Assembly: GCF_000699445.3 (NCBI RefSeq)
Contig: NC_067199.1
Location: forward strand, 30,526,402-30,590,401
Origin: Schistosoma haematobium
Lineage: Eukaryota; Platyhelminthes; Trematoda; Strigeidida; Schistosomatidae
Length of the DNA stretch: 64,000 bases
Direction: 5' to 3'
Shown here: one piece after another, positions 22,128-34,639 of the stretch
Numbering within the stretch: position 1 is the stretch's first letter
Layout of the letters: each line of letters opens with the position of its first letter
Notes under the pieces: model-generated
Told to the model about the DNA's origin: nothing
Seen by the model: only the letters and a program-made list of their open reading frames with translations
The model's database searches: none
Program-made: the position numbers and the translations under genes

Positions 22128-22877
22128 AGAGTCTCTCAAACTTATTTACTTACTTACTTTCGCTTGTTAATCCTAATGGAGCATAGGCCGCCGACCAGCA
22201 TTCTCCAACCCACTCTGTCCTGGACCTTCTTTTCTAATTCCATCCAATTCTTGTTCATTTTTCTCATATCTATCTCCATTTCCCGGAGTAATGTGTTCTT
22301 TGGTCTTCCTCTTCTTTTTTGGTCTTGAGGGTTCCATGTGAGGGCTTGTCCTGTGACGCAGTTCGATGCTTTCCTCAATGTGTGTCCTATCCACTTCCAG
22401 CGCTTCTTCTTGATTTCTTCCGCTGCTGGGACTTGACTTGTTCTCTCCCACAGTTGGTCGTTGCTGATAGTGTCCGGCCAACAGACCCGAAGTATTTTGC
22501 GTAGACAACTGTTAATAAACACCTGTATCTTCTGGAAGATTGCTTTCGTAGTTCTTCAGGTTTCCGCCCCATACAGTAGAACTGTCTTGACATTTGTATT
22601 GAAAATCCTGACCTTGGTGTTGGTTGACAGTTGTTTTGAGTTCCAGATGTTCTTCAATTGTAAATATGCTGCTGTTGGTTTACCGATCCGCGCTTTCACA
22701 TCTGCATCAGATTCACCCTGTTCATCAATGATGCTGCCCAAATATGTGAAGGCTTTTACATCTTCCAAATCTTCTCTGTCAAGTGTGCTTGGATTGATGC
22801 GTGCCTTGTTGTATCGGATAATCTTACTTTTTCCTTTGTGTATATTGTGACCCACTGCTGCTGAAGAGTCTCTCAAA
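22128..22877 (-). mobile_element. 5'-truncated RTE copy with perfect 13-bp target duplication
   Basis: Insert 22141-22864 on the minus strand carries the RTE thumb and C-terminal region ([32 protein letters not shown]) and the AAGT tail. It is flanked by identical AGAGTCTCTCAAA at 22128-22140 and 22865-22877. Translated segments are residue-for-residue the same as the 12130-12390 copy over long stretches, so the two share a recent source. Confidence 0.92.
22154..22522 (-). pseudogene. RTE polyprotein C-terminal frame
   Basis: An open frame of 122 codons covering the RTE C-terminal domain: [20 protein letters not shown], the [12 protein letters not shown] block, and a terminal INKRK. It is one frame away from the upstream thumb frame (22556-22900), so a shift or in-frame stop (GAET followed by a stop) breaks the protein. 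Confidence 0.75.
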
Positions 22878-22900
22878 GGTTGTCTATGAATTTGTCTCAT
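22556..22900 (-). pseudogene. RTE reverse transcriptase thumb fragment
   Basis: Reads GHNIHKGKSKIIRYN, then the [20 protein letters not shown] block, and ends VLLYGAET followed by a stop. Only residues left of 22864 belong to the element. The first dozen codons are flanking DNA beyond the target duplication. Confidence 0.75.
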
Positions 22901-23587
22901 AGTTAATATTTAGTTAAAATTAAAGTCATTTAAATACCTATTAAATTATTGTTGGTAATTTCTTATTACCGTATGAATTATTTTTCGATTTTCACTTTGA
23001 AAATAAGTATGACTTGCTGATGAACAACTTGAACTTAATTAAACAACAAATTATATGTTAAAAAATCTCTTAACTCTAAAAGAAACAGTTCAAGCTTCAT
23101 TAGGCTTTTCAAAATATGGTATTAAATGTTAAGGAATACAAAAATTTAATTTATCAATTAGCTAACTTTTCAGTCTAGACTCTGTACACTGATGAAGTCT
23201 TTAATTGAAAATTTGACTTGAGAAGAAAGAAAAGCGAACAAAATCGTTAACTAATGATTTAATCAATAACTGGAAATATTGGCAAAGTTTAATCAACCCT
23301 TATTAGATGGATTGTATTATTTCAATAGAATGTATATCGTAAAAATGAAGTAAGTTATCGGAGTAGAAATTATCACGAATTGAGAAAATTGTACTACAGT
23401 TGTAGTTTTAGGATAGTCACAATAAGTTATAGAATACAAATTAATTTTGTTGCTTTTTGAAAATAATGACCTTGAGTGCTACAAATATTGTAGAACAACA
23501 TGAGATCACTACAAGATTTTTTGTTCACTGGATAAACTTAAGTTCTGACAAAATAATCTGTGTATATAGTTTCCCTTTCCTCCGACT

Positions 23588-24022
23588 GTGCTTCAAATTG
23601 TGTTCTCTTTAATAGTGCATAGTAAACAATTGGCAAGCATTAATCGACTTTCAATGAGTAACACTCAAAACTACGATGTAGATGTATGTAAATCAGTGAA
23701 AACTGTACTTGTAATGAAACATTTGTACCTCCAGCCAAATCGTTATACTTATGATCAATATCTAGAAACTCATTTCACTCATAGATTATATATAATGATT
23801 TATATGCAAATCTACTCAAGGTTTCTTACAGATCAAGAAGGTTTGACTGGTTTTAAGAGACAAATAGTTGTTCTACATGAAATTCAAACTTGTATCACAC
23901 AGAATCATAGTTATGAGCCTCTTCAAAAATATACTTTCTGTAGGATGACTGAACGTAAGAATATTATAGATCAGGTCAGCATTTCTTGTTGTTTGTTACT
24001 GACAAGGAAGACGAAAACTTAG
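23588..24022 (+). other. Unrecognised open frame, 144 codons
   Basis: Long for this base composition, but it starts only with GTG and shows no domain I recognise. A possible donor (CAG/GTCAGC) lies at about 23973, so part could be an internal exon. Nothing nearby joins to it. It may equally be chance. Confidence 0.15.
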
Positions 24023-26494
24023 GGTACTTAATTTTCTAATATCGTGGCAAAATAGTCATTCTCATTAATTTATTGGAACGCATCTGTTAAGTTATTCAGT
24101 GTTCCAGTAGCAAACAAAGTTAAAGTTGAAAATAACTTTAACATCACTGAGGTAAAACTCGTGTTGTAAGTATTCCCTCTATTAACTATCAAGCGTTTTT
24201 AATTGTGTCCCAGTAACAACAGGCATGCAGAATCATTGCTAATATTCTATCTCCGACCGTGATACCAAATTTATGCTAAATTTATGTTGTCTGTTTATGA
24301 GGAAATCCAAACCAGATAAACCTATTTATATATTTTTGGTCCCATAGAGTACTTGTAATTCACTTTTTAAATCTCCTTAAGCATATTAAAAAGACTGCTT
24401 CATAATGATTGTCAAATAATGTTAAATCTTTGCCACCATTATATCAGGTTAAAAATACTTTATACATATCAACTACCACAAATGTACAAGTAGATTCGAA
24501 AAGACTTGCATATCAACTAATTCTGTTTCATGTGGTCCTAAAATCTAATTGTTATATAGTTCTATTGATGTCATTATCTATCTGAAGTGACATTTGGTGG
24601 ATCATAAATCTGATAAATCTTACAAAAAGGAACCAAACTATAGTTCTTCTAATTTCTTTATTTGATGTGTAATATGTTTTACGTTTGAAAGTTATATGAA
24701 TAAATTTCTTCAAATTACTTGACGTTTTGACAGAAACCATATTTAACTGTATTGTTGTGTTAATGAAGTCATTTTTACTTAGTAAAGTGAAAATTCCAAT
24801 TTGAACACTGAAAAAGGATGAGTAACGTGAAGAAGTATTTCTTCTCAATAGCTTTTACATTAATACTTCCACATTAGTATATGTTTAATAACAATAATAC
24901 AATCGATACCAATCAAATAGTGATGTTAAACAATAGTATTACAATTTTGAACATGATTATGAATGATTAATTTGGCAATTGAGAGATCAAGGGTATGTAA
25001 CAATGAGTATTCAAAGGTATTAATTAAGAAATAAACGAACTGAAATATAGAATTAACAGATTATAAAATAAATGTCTAAATAACTGGCAGATTTTTCCTA
25101 ACAGATCAAATATTAGTGATAGTAAGTAAAAATGATGAGACACAGCTTTGTAAGAGAAAAAAACGAAAAAAATTTTAAAAACCTTGGGGCTAAAAAAAGT
25201 TAGTAGAATAATAATTTACTGTAGTGTCATCTTTGGTGACAGAACATGTTTGTAGATGGACGTTTCTGATGAGCGTACTTAACACAGTTTAAAACCCAGA
25301 TGGACACAAATTAAAAATCAGTAAGCAACAACTGCTGTTTAATGACTAGTAGTGAATACATACTAAACACAGTCCGTCAAATTCAAGTCTCTCTGTAAAC
25401 TGGATTTTCATTATGTTGACAACATTATTTTAATGAAACTGAAAAATTATTTGAAAATTTTACAAACTACACGACTAGGTACCGATATCACAAAAACATG
25501 CTGAATTAACACAGGTTTAACATAATTAATGATGCATCTATATTGATATATCTTAGAAATTACTGGTCTCCGTCATGTTTAAAGCTTTGCTATATAGCGT
25601 TTAAAAATGAAAAGAAAATGGATGTGAATAATAATTTTAGATCCAATACGATATAACAACATAACTAGACTGATTTAAAAACAGATTTTTGCGGAACCCA
25701 TTATCATTTTCAGAAACTAGCTAATTTTTAACCAAGACTTATTCAATGAATTATTTTCCTGTAAATCACTAACTAGCTAGTAAAGTAATGAACGAGAACA
25801 TACGTGGGCACAGCCGATTGCGATCCAATATAAATTACTGAATATCTTGGTAAATTATGAGAACCATACCCTGAATACTCCATTTGCAATATTGCATTAT
25901 TTTTCTTCACATTCTATATAATTCTTTTAAGTCATGATTCCTTTCTATTTCCATTTCCGTTTTCTACAAGTTGACCTTCATAGAATACTGCTGCCAGGTT
26001 TTTCCACTTCTGATTGGTGTGACATACTATTAATATCTGTCGACATAAGTAGCACACACCACAATACTATTAGATAGTAATAAAAATTACTCTATTCCTA
26101 TTTTGGCACCATATTTTGTTGAATAGCGTGAGTTACACTTTTTAAAAATAAATTCAGAAATGATATTTCTTCTTAGTTATATGAAAAGAAAATACCATTA
26201 AATACTACTTCAATTCTATTTTGGAACAAAATTACTGAAAATAAAAAAGATTTATCATTTCTCATGTTTCATTAAGGAACATAATAAAGAGTAGAGAAAG
26301 AAATTGAATGAGAAAAATAAAAACGTCTCCAGATAACTCATATATATATAGAAAGAGATAAATATATTTTCTTATTTAAGTGCTCTTTAGTTTTTTTTTT
26401 AGCTGTACAACTGAGCCCACCAACAAAGAATATCTATGATTTTACAGAGAGTATAGAAAACGCTTTATAGTGAATGTCATAAAAAGACGCATAA

Positions 26495-26511
26495 CTCTCC
26501 TCTCTCTCTCT

Positions 26512-26553
<42 letters not shown>

Positions 26554-26560
26554 GCATATA
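26495..26560. repeat. CT then TA microsatellite
   Basis: A run of CT units (26495-26513) is followed by about 15 TA units broken by TG and GC steps. Confidence 0.9.
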
Positions 26561-28544
26561 TTTAAATGTAGTTAAATGTATCCGATTTTTGAGGAAACAA
26601 AACCAAATAAACAGATTATCATTATTATTTCGTTAAAACACGAAAAAACAATAAAAAGAAATAAAAAATTTTGGAAATTTTTTTTCTTTCTTTCTTCATT
26701 TTTTTAAATCTTTTAAATGTTATTTTGGTGGTTTCTTTCATGACTGTCATTATTATGATATTGTTATCGTTATCATTATCGTGATCGTTTTTTTCTCCTT
26801 TCTTTTTTGTGCTAACAAACCATTTCAGTTTTTTAAAAATTCCTCCAATTTTTTCGTTTATTTTTTTTCTGTGGTATAAAATGGAAAATTTCATTAAAAA
26901 TTTTGTACTCAATGTACATAATGAAAGTGATCAAATTAGATAAGCATAGAAATGAGAACAATAAGGTTAGAATTTATTCCTGGGGAACAGTTGTATGTTG
27001 TTGTAATTGTTGTTGTCGTTTTTTATATAAAGGAATAAAATGGAGTGAGTTTTATAGATATTGAGATCCTTTTTTTTCGGAATTTCAATCACATGAAATA
27101 ATTGAATAAATAAGTCATATTATTTATGTTAACGACACATTTAAACAATAACTAGACTTATCTGATTTTTGTGTGTTTTATTGAATATTATGGACATAAG
27201 AAAAAAGAATCGAGTTTTCAATTTTCACTAAACTACTAGATTACAATACTTTTGAATAAAGTAGTTAAATTATTTGTATAAACTATGTTATTTTAGAATA
27301 GAAATATGAATGTTTTAAGACAAGTGACATTATTTCAATCACATTATCACGTATTTGAACATTGATATTACTTATTTTCTAAATGAGATGTAAATGGTGG
27401 CTTGCTTGAAAATCTGGGCTACCTGTTCCTGTCATCTAGATATTTTAACAAGTTAACTGCGTTTGTTTGTTTTAATACATTATTATGGCTAGTAATCGCA
27501 TAACCTATTCAGGTGCATTTCTAAAACGTGTACAATCTTTCGTTATATAAGTTACAAAAGGCCCGATCAGAGATATCATGGTTGCTGGCAATATACAGCA
27601 TAAAGAATGTACATTATTTAGATGTCGATTGACTAAACTGCTAATTTGTAATTGTTGATCACTCAATATTTATCGTTAAAATCGACCAAGAAGTAAGAAA
27701 CGGAAACTTGTTGAAATACCTTATGCTGAGAATTCTATATTGTACCAAAAATATAATATTGAATAAAGGTAATAATAATAAAATGAAATAAAATTTTAAG
27801 AATGTAATCATGTTCTAATAGATCAAGCCCGATATAACTTAACGTCAGCTACGTTAATTAAACTTTGGTATAGTATTTAATGACTAAATAAAGGATTCGT
27901 TTATATTTACTCCACTCTTTACATTTTATTTTACGTTAGTTGACATCACTTATTAAAATATATCCTAGTCAACAAAGAGTACTAAATTTCACAGAAATTT
28001 AAATCTAACAATATTGAATTAAGGTAACATTAAATTTAGATTTTTGCATTGCACTTTCCAGTTCAAGGAAAACTAACTCTTCTAGACACATACTGTATAA
28101 CTTTTAGAGTCAGAACTAAAGCTAATTGCTATGAAATTGCTTGACTCAAAAGTTCTTAACAAAAAATTATATCTGACTTCCTGTTTAAGCTAGAAAACAT
28201 TACATGGTAACTGGGAAAATTTATTGTTTAATTGATTTGAAAAAAGTTATAAAGCCAGTTGTCATTTTTAGGAGAGTTTCAGTTTAAAGTTATTCTGATT
28301 ACTACAAATTAAAATAAACAATTTACATAACCTTATATTTGCTAGTTATAGTGAGTAATCAAATCCCAAATAAATTGAAGTTAACAGATTGCTTATCAAA
28401 TTCTTGGATACTTGAATAATTAAGGATAAAACGTTAAAGAGTGATAATTCAATTTGCTGATGTTTGTAAAAAGAAATTCTAAAATAATAATAAGATTTCC
28501 ATTATGAAAACTAGAGCAAAATTTCTAAATGAACAATTATGTAC

Positions 28545-28650
28545 ATGAAAATTATATATGAAATAATCTCAGCGACTGAAATTCAAGTAGTTCCAACGTT
28601 TTGTCTAGTAAATTTATCTGAACTTATTCAAGGTAACAATATTGTTTCCA
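28545..28650 (-). repeat. Hammerhead-like repeat arm (isolated copy)
   Basis: Plus strand AAATAATCTCAGCGACTGAA and following bases match the arms at 51640-51725 and 56603-56770. The core on the minus strand is changed (CUUGAAUAAG, and AAAACG for GAAACG). It sits immediately left of the palindrome 28680-29142. Confidence 0.6.
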
Positions 28651-28679
28651 ATTAGATCGTCATCAAGCTTTACTATAAA

Positions 28680-29142
28680 TATGAAAATTTTAAACCAATC
28701 AAGGCAATTTATGAGTCATTGATCACAATTAAATAGACTGTATAACTGCACATAAAAAGTAAAGAGTACAGAATGATGGTGCCCTAGCAGTGATAAAAAT
28801 GATAAACTGATAAATGATCTTGTCAACTATTCAACAGAGGAAGTAGATCAAACTTGGATAAACAGACTTTAATAGAATAATCATAAAAAATTAGTAAAAT
28901 TATGCATTAATAAGTGTGCAAATAATTAGATATTGAAGTATGTAATCGCAATGAAGTGAAAAAATGACCTACTTCCTGTGTTAAACAGTTGACATGAACA
29001 TTTGGCAGTTTACCAATCTTATCACTACTAGTATACCTGTCTTCTTGTCATCATTTTTTTAACCTATTATGTGCAGTTATACAATCTATTTCATTATGAT
29101 CATTGACTCATAAATTGCCTTAGTTGATTTCAAATTTTCACA
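28680..29142. repeat. Near-palindromic foldback element, arms about 180-190 bp
   Basis: The left arm from 28680 (TGAAAATTTTAAACC, AAGGCAATTTATGAGTCA, TGTATAACTGCACATAA) is matched in reverse complement by 29063-29142. Similarity continues inward (CTAGCAGTGATAA against CTAGTAGTGATAA, then GGAAGTAGATC against GGAAGTAGGTC) to about 28870 and 28960. That leaves a loop of about 90 bp. A decayed partial copy lies at 45290-45400. No coding sequence. Confidence 0.75.
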
Positions 29143-29828
29143 TAAATATTCATGTATATTAGAGTAAAGAGTAATGGTGATTTAATTGAGAAGAAATTTG
29201 TCTTAAAAGTTCTAAATCTAAATGTTAAAATTAATATACTTATCTGAATGCAGTGGTTGAAATGGTTGAAATGAATGGAACTGTGAATTAATCACTTCTG
29301 TTCCTTAGAAATTATTCTTGAAGCACTCCTTTCAGTGGAACTCATGGTAAGTTTAGAGTTTAAATTTGAGATGATTCAAACAATTATTTCTCTCATTATT
29401 ACATAAAATATTCTGAGATAAGCAGTAATAATTTAACAAACGTTTTTTAAAAAGATAACAAAAAAGCACATACCTGTAGAGTTTTTATTTAAAATATAAA
29501 GGTGAGCATTTTGGTATGATACACTGATATTGCATAAAAACACTTCTATGGCTGTTACAATTTCAGAGGTGAATTCTTTGTCCCTTAAATCTACTTATTT
29601 AAATTATGACATTTCACTGAAACGTTAATTCGAAAAGGTCTACCTCTCTTATGTTGACTGTATCTATCTCAACCTCTGTTGAGTCATATCAACAAACATA
29701 GATATTTAAGGTTTTAACAATTGGCACTCTACATAGACATTATATTTTACTACCATATCAAATGATTCGTTTCTTATATACTGAACAGAAATTAAATTCA
29801 CTTTCTATTGTTTGTTTGAATCATCCTA
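29143..29828. other. Intergenic, nothing recognised
   Basis: AT-rich, no open frame above noise and no repeat match seen within the window. Confidence 0.5.
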
Positions 29829-29985
29829 TTAAAATTTAGGACTGCAATTGATTAGTCCCCTATCGGCATATGTGCATCCCGTGCAGATTGCCTCAATATC
29901 CCCTAACTTCACAAGCATAATAGGCAAAGATGAACGGTGGCTAGCAAATAGGACGATATGCGCGTCCTGGATTCCACCATGTGGT
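29829..29985. mobile_element. Two Sm-alpha SINE fragments joined head to head
   Basis: 29835-29945 read on the minus strand matches the tail of the Sm-alpha copy at 17830-17925 (GCATATGTGCAT, TTCACAAGCATAATAGGCAA, GTGGCTAGCA). It is followed without a gap by a plus-strand piece of the ribozyme 3' half (AAATAGGACG, GCGCGTCCTGGATTCCACC). The junction resembles the inverted pair at 17830 and 18820. Confidence 0.6.
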
Positions 29986-30162
29986 TTCCCAAGCTCTAAA
30001 ACGTCAGACACAAAAAGCTTTCCGGAAAACTTCCCGGATGCCATGCGTTATTGCCAGCTGTAGCCGGCAGAAATAGCCACCTCTTATATTACACTGATGT
30101 GAGGACGAAAGTTCGCTACCACTTGGAAGCTATCTCAGAAGTAACTAATCTTCCCGCCAATT
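29985..30162 (+). pseudogene. Gypsy pol remnant, 5' part up to protease active site
   Basis: From about 30080 the frame reads HLLYYTDVRTKVRYHLEAIS and ends in LPAN, which aligns to the start of Gypsy-type aspartic proteases (KVRYLVDTGAEVSVLPA). The catalytic DTG triad is changed. The frame is cut at 30162 by the CACTA-like transposon and resumes at 34898. The left limit is approximate. Confidence 0.6.
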
Positions 30163-30194
30163 CCCAAGCAACAAATAAAGAGGAAATAAAGGGG
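30163..30194 (+). repeat. Left terminal inverted repeat of CACTA-like element
   Basis: Starts CCCAAGCAACAAATAAAG and ends AGGGG. It pairs with 34866-34897 with six mismatches. Confidence 0.8.
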
Positions 30195-30205
30195 TCGGAA
30201 GCGTA

Positions 30206-30310
30206 AATAGAGGAGAAATGTCACTTTTTCGCCTTCACTTCGGTTATTTAGGGGAAATGTCAATTTTTCCACCTTACGTCGTGTATTTGGGAGATATTTG
30301 TCGACAATTA
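30206..30310 (+). repeat. Left sub-terminal repeats
   Basis: Two to three related units: GGAGAAATGTCACTTTTTCG, GGGGAAATGTCAATTTTTCC, and a weaker GGAGATATTTGTCG. They resemble the inverted form of the right sub-terminal 31-bp units (TGTC..TTTTTCG). Such repeats are transposase-binding sites in CACTA elements. Confidence 0.55.
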
Positions 30311-30759
30311 TACGTAACGTACCGTGTTTGAATATGTCGCATCTCGTGCTTATTTTTTCATAAACGTCGACAAAATAAAGCACCGCTTAATAAAAAAACA
30401 AAACTATTGTCATAAACACAAGTAAAAAAATACGGACACAGGGATTTGGCTGATACACATATACACTGACTTCGTTTTTTGTTTAGCTTAAACGTTTCGA
30501 CATGCTTGGAAGCCATCACAAATAACTAACGTGATGCAGGTGAGAGACATGCTCTCCGTTTTTCATGTTCATCATAACTAATTGCCTTTTTAGTTCAATA
30601 CTAAGAGTTCAATTAAAGTCACTGAGAGAGCTCGTAGACGTAGAGCCACTATTAACTTGTCAAGCGTCCTTGGCTGTCATAGATCGACTTATAGCAGACG
30701 GTGGAATAAAATGCGAGCAGTTTTCATGAAAAAACATAACTTGCTTTCGTTTAGTCAGT

Positions 30760-32601
30760 TTGCTAATGAAAGCACAATCAAAGGTAACTGACTTTAACAG
30801 TGGTGTATGTTTAATTGATAGCAACTGCTATCGACTAGTCGAGAGAGAAATTAATTGCAATGATAATCCTTCAACTGTTACACCATCCACTAGCTACAGC
30901 AATCAAAGGCTTCTAGATAAAAATGGTATGTTCATGGAGTGAATACGTTAATATATTTCCTATAGGATGTAATAACCTTAATTTATGCTCACAAAAGTCC
31001 GTAACTCGTAAAGAGCAGATCAACAATGTATTGATGAAATTACTTACAAAAGGCTTTCTCAGCATCAGTGATGCTGACCGAATTCTGAATGATTTCATAG
31101 ACCTAATTCCAGACTTACCAAGGAGCATCAGTAGTGTTCTAAGGTCGTGCGCAAGTGTCCAACCAGAGTTCATCAGCAGTGGGGTTTACTACCACCTCGG
31201 ATTGAAAACCAATCTGCTAAGATATGTTGAACTTTGGTTGTGTACTCTTGATTTTGATACTTTAAATTCTTATATTAATGTAGGTGGACTTTCTATGTCT
31301 AGGAGCTCTAATGAATATTTATGGCTTATATTAGGTTTAGTGACGTGTTTATGATAGGGGTCTATGGAGGGGATAGTAAACCGGCAGAATTCAACAAATT
31401 TTCTGCGGACACAATTTCTGAAATAAAAGAAATGACTGACGTGGGTCTGTTTAGTGCTAAGTTTAGTAAATACATATCTATTAAGCTGTCCGCTGTAATA
31501 TGTGACGCACCTGCTCGTTCTGCTGTAAGGTGAACGGTTAATCACAATGGTAAGGCAGGTTGCGACAGATACACTGTACTTTGGAGACGGCTTGAGGGGA
31601 AAATCACTTTTCCAGATGGTGAATATACGTTAAGAACGGACGACAGCTTCCGTCGTCAGATTCAATCTATTCACTACCAAGGCCATTCGATTACAGAAAC
31701 GCTTTCAGTTAATATGACCCTAACTTTTCCTTTAGATCCTATCCACGTGGTGTACCTAGGTGTCACCAAAAGCTAGCTAATCTTTGGATGGAATTCTCAC
31801 ATAGGAGATTGCTTAACTCGAACTCATGAGCAATTAGGGACATAAATAATTTAATATCTGGTTGCGTGCCAAGCACTCCCTCCGAATTTCAGCGTAAATG
31901 TCGTACACTGGGCTTCGTGTCGGTATGAAAAGCTTCTGAATATAGGTTGTTCCTTCTATATTTAGGCCCAGTGATTCTGCAAAAACATAGCCCCAACCCT
32001 TGTATCTTAGTTTCCGGCGTTTAGCGTTATCCATTTATCTGTTTGCACACCATAAATTACATGATACTGTTGTAGAATCCGTCAGAATGAACTTACGAAA
32101 CTTTCTTAAGGAATACGAATGGTGTTATCGGTCTGAAAACTTAGTTTACAATGTGCGTTTGTTACAGCACCTTCCTGACGACGTTCGTGCACATGGAGCT
32201 TTAGATCGTTTTTCAGCCTTTCCATTCGAATCTTACATGAGACAAATAAAAAATCTGTGCATAGGGGGCATGCTGTTGCAAAGCAAGCAGCTCAGCCTTA
32301 TGCTGAGAAGATGTCCTTCTGCGATAGGCTTCAAGTTAGCTGTTCAACTACTACCTCAATAACCGCTAAGGAGGTCTCCAATAAACAAGTAATTACGTTT
32401 AAGAATAGTAAAATAACTTCATTTAAGCCTGATTATGTTGTAGTAGTAAACGGACAGCCTGGTCTAGTCACTGATATAGGGGAGGATGGACTACTTAAAT
32501 TTAAGTATTTCACTGACTCACGCAATTACTTCGAAGACCCTTCCCCATCCAGTGATATAGGAATATTTATGTGCTCCGTCGTTAGCCATGAACACATATA
32601 G
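30760..32601 (+). pseudogene. tnp2-type transposase, broken
   Basis: Pieces in order: 30760-30925, a 40-nt intron (30926-30965, GT-AG), then 30966-31354 with GVYYHLGLKTNL and VGGLSMSRSSNEYLW. After a frameshift, 31330-31533 has VYGGDSKPAEFN and VICDAPARS. A stop is followed by NHNGKAGCDR, FPLDPIHVVYLGVTK and EFQRKCRTLGFVS. Then 32000-32300 has VYNVRLLQHL and LDRFSAFPFESYM, and a shifted frame runs to 32601. These are the conserved blocks of animal tnp2 transposases (CDAPAR, DP-H-V-LGV, FENY-like block). At least three frameshifts and several stops make it inactive. The enzyme would cut and move the element by its terminal repeats. Confidence 0.8.
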
Positions 32602-32757
32602 GTATCGGTTAAGGACATTGACTGCAAATGTATAGCCATTAATTGTATCAATTATTTATAGTTCCATTGTTGCATACTTTTATGTGAATGTATTTTGTTT
32701 CATTTGTGCTTAATTCATGATCATAAACCATTCCATTACCTCTTATGTTATGTTTAG

Positions 32758-34196
32758 ACCGCTAACAAACAACACGTCATTGTTGACGTTCCTAGCAAGA
32801 AACAACTAATGATAGCAGTCGAGCAGTGGATTGTTGGCAAAGAACTTAGCCTTTTTCCAACGGAGCTGGTCGATATCCACCAGCAAAACTGCGATCGACC
32901 ACATGACAATTGGTCAGTTCTGAAATGTAAAATAATTCACGAATTCGGTGAGTAACGAACATAGAAACTATAATTTACCATAGATTCTCTGCAGTCTGCA
33001 AAGGATATGCTATTATCCCTCTAAATACTGGAACTTTACCCTAAAAACACTTCAACGGAAGATAATACCTAGCCGCTGAACACTGAGAAGCCCAAGAGGT
33101 CAGTACAATAATCTTACTAACATTTCTTAGAGGTGCATTGAAGCGTAAAGAAATCCTTCTTTACGCTTCAGTAAACATCGATGTTGTCGAGATGCAGGCT
33201 GGTAATAGCCACGTACAATATCGGAAACTTCTGTTTTTCGACAGAGTCGCCTCGCCAATTGTCAAGTACGTTTCATTACTATTTGGATGTTAGTGAAGTA
33301 GTTCGACAAAATTGGATACATCATCGTCAACTTTAGAATCTAAGCATGTAGGTTGTGCTTTAGCGGCCCAGTAAGTCACCTGTACGATCAAGTGAAGTTT
33401 TTCAGACTTTATAGGTTGTATACAATTATGTAGAACATGTATTCAGTTATTACTGACTTGAATACAATGTGGCACATGTCGTCAGCTATTACTGACTTGA
33501 GTTTAAATATAAAGCTGCTACTAGCCAAGTTCAGTGAATGCGAACATCCGCAATAATTCGATTGCGGACTATCAAGTCAGCAGTTCCTGCAGATGCTGGA
33601 CACTGGCTTGCAGCAGAAAGAAACCAGGGACAGATTTGTAAGTCAACAACATTAATTTTATAAATTTTTCGTATTACAGATGGCCATGGTAACGAGGTTA
33701 ATGGATGATGATCCTAATACCTAAATGCGATATGTTTTTTCGTACCTCATGACACGTAGGTTTGCCAGCAATTTCACGCTACTTGGCACTTCTTCAAAAC
33801 GAGCACTTCAGAAATGCCGGTTTTACGGCTGCATACGAAGTAACCTATATCCATTATTTGAACTTCAGGTGCATTAACAAATTGCTTTTTGTCATCATCT
33901 ATCAATGAAAAAGACCATGCGAAACTGTACGATATAGCGATACAAGGCTTTCTTCACGACGTCAGAGACAAATTGATAAAGCATAATAGGAGGAAACAAG
34001 AACAGGTATGTCTTAGTTTGAAGTGATAACTTCCCTACTGCTATATAGTGACAGTCAACAGTTTTAACTAACATAACCGTAAGTGAAGCTTCAAGTACCT
34101 AGCTGTGCCAAAGCATGTCATTCAGATATCGTTGTAACTTCTTTCTTTATTTCCACTTCAGAATTCACAGGAAGACTATTTTGATCCTCGATAACC
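32758..34196 (+). pseudogene. Downstream coding exons of the CACTA-like element, function unknown
   Basis: Exon-like pieces with clean splice sites: 32758-32947 (TTTAG acceptor, GTGAGT donor, frame TANKQHVIVDVPSKKQ), less certain pieces around 33190-33260 and 33760-33840, 33870-34005 (acceptor TTCAG, donor GTATGT) and 34164-34196 ending in TAA. AATAAA occurs near 34255 and 34507. They could be the transposase C-terminus or a second element-encoded protein. I do not recognise a domain. Confidence 0.45.
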
Positions 34197-34639
34197 GAAC
34201 ATGTGTGACTAAAGGAAGCAATCCTTGAAATGTTTTTTAGGTCCTACTTATTTTTCAATAAACATTCTTTTGTAAATGAGCTTACTTTCTTACTTACATA
34301 GGGAACTATTTACGTGTTGAGAAAGTGCGTTTGACTGTCAGTGAACTTGCGACTGAATACATATGCCTTATTAATAATATATCACCAAATTTCTTCTTTT
34401 ACAGATCTTTTCAAAGAACAATGAATTGTCAATTACAATGAAAATGCATAACGATTGATGCCCAAGCTTCTGCTATAATGTTGTACAATAATGCGCCTTT
34501 CGTTTTCAATAAATTTATTTAAACATCAACCATTTTTCACGTGTATTGCAGTTTTAGTGTGGTTTGTTGTGGGGATAAAGACAAACATAGGAGGCTTCTA
34601 GGGTTATGCCAATGGTGTTTCAGAAGTTAAAGCAAAAGT

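Larger units (their letters stand above)
22878..28544. other. Intergenic, mostly featureless AT-rich DNA
   Basis: About 5.7 kb. It contains CT/TA microsatellites (26495-26560), an A/T-rich low-complexity stretch (26620-26900), and one unexplained open frame (23588-24022). No gene, RNA or transposon is otherwise supported. Confidence 0.5.

Noticed and set aside
26625..26912. 95-codon Lys/Ile-rich minus-strand frame
   Set aside because: Low-complexity A/T runs; no splice context or homology pattern.
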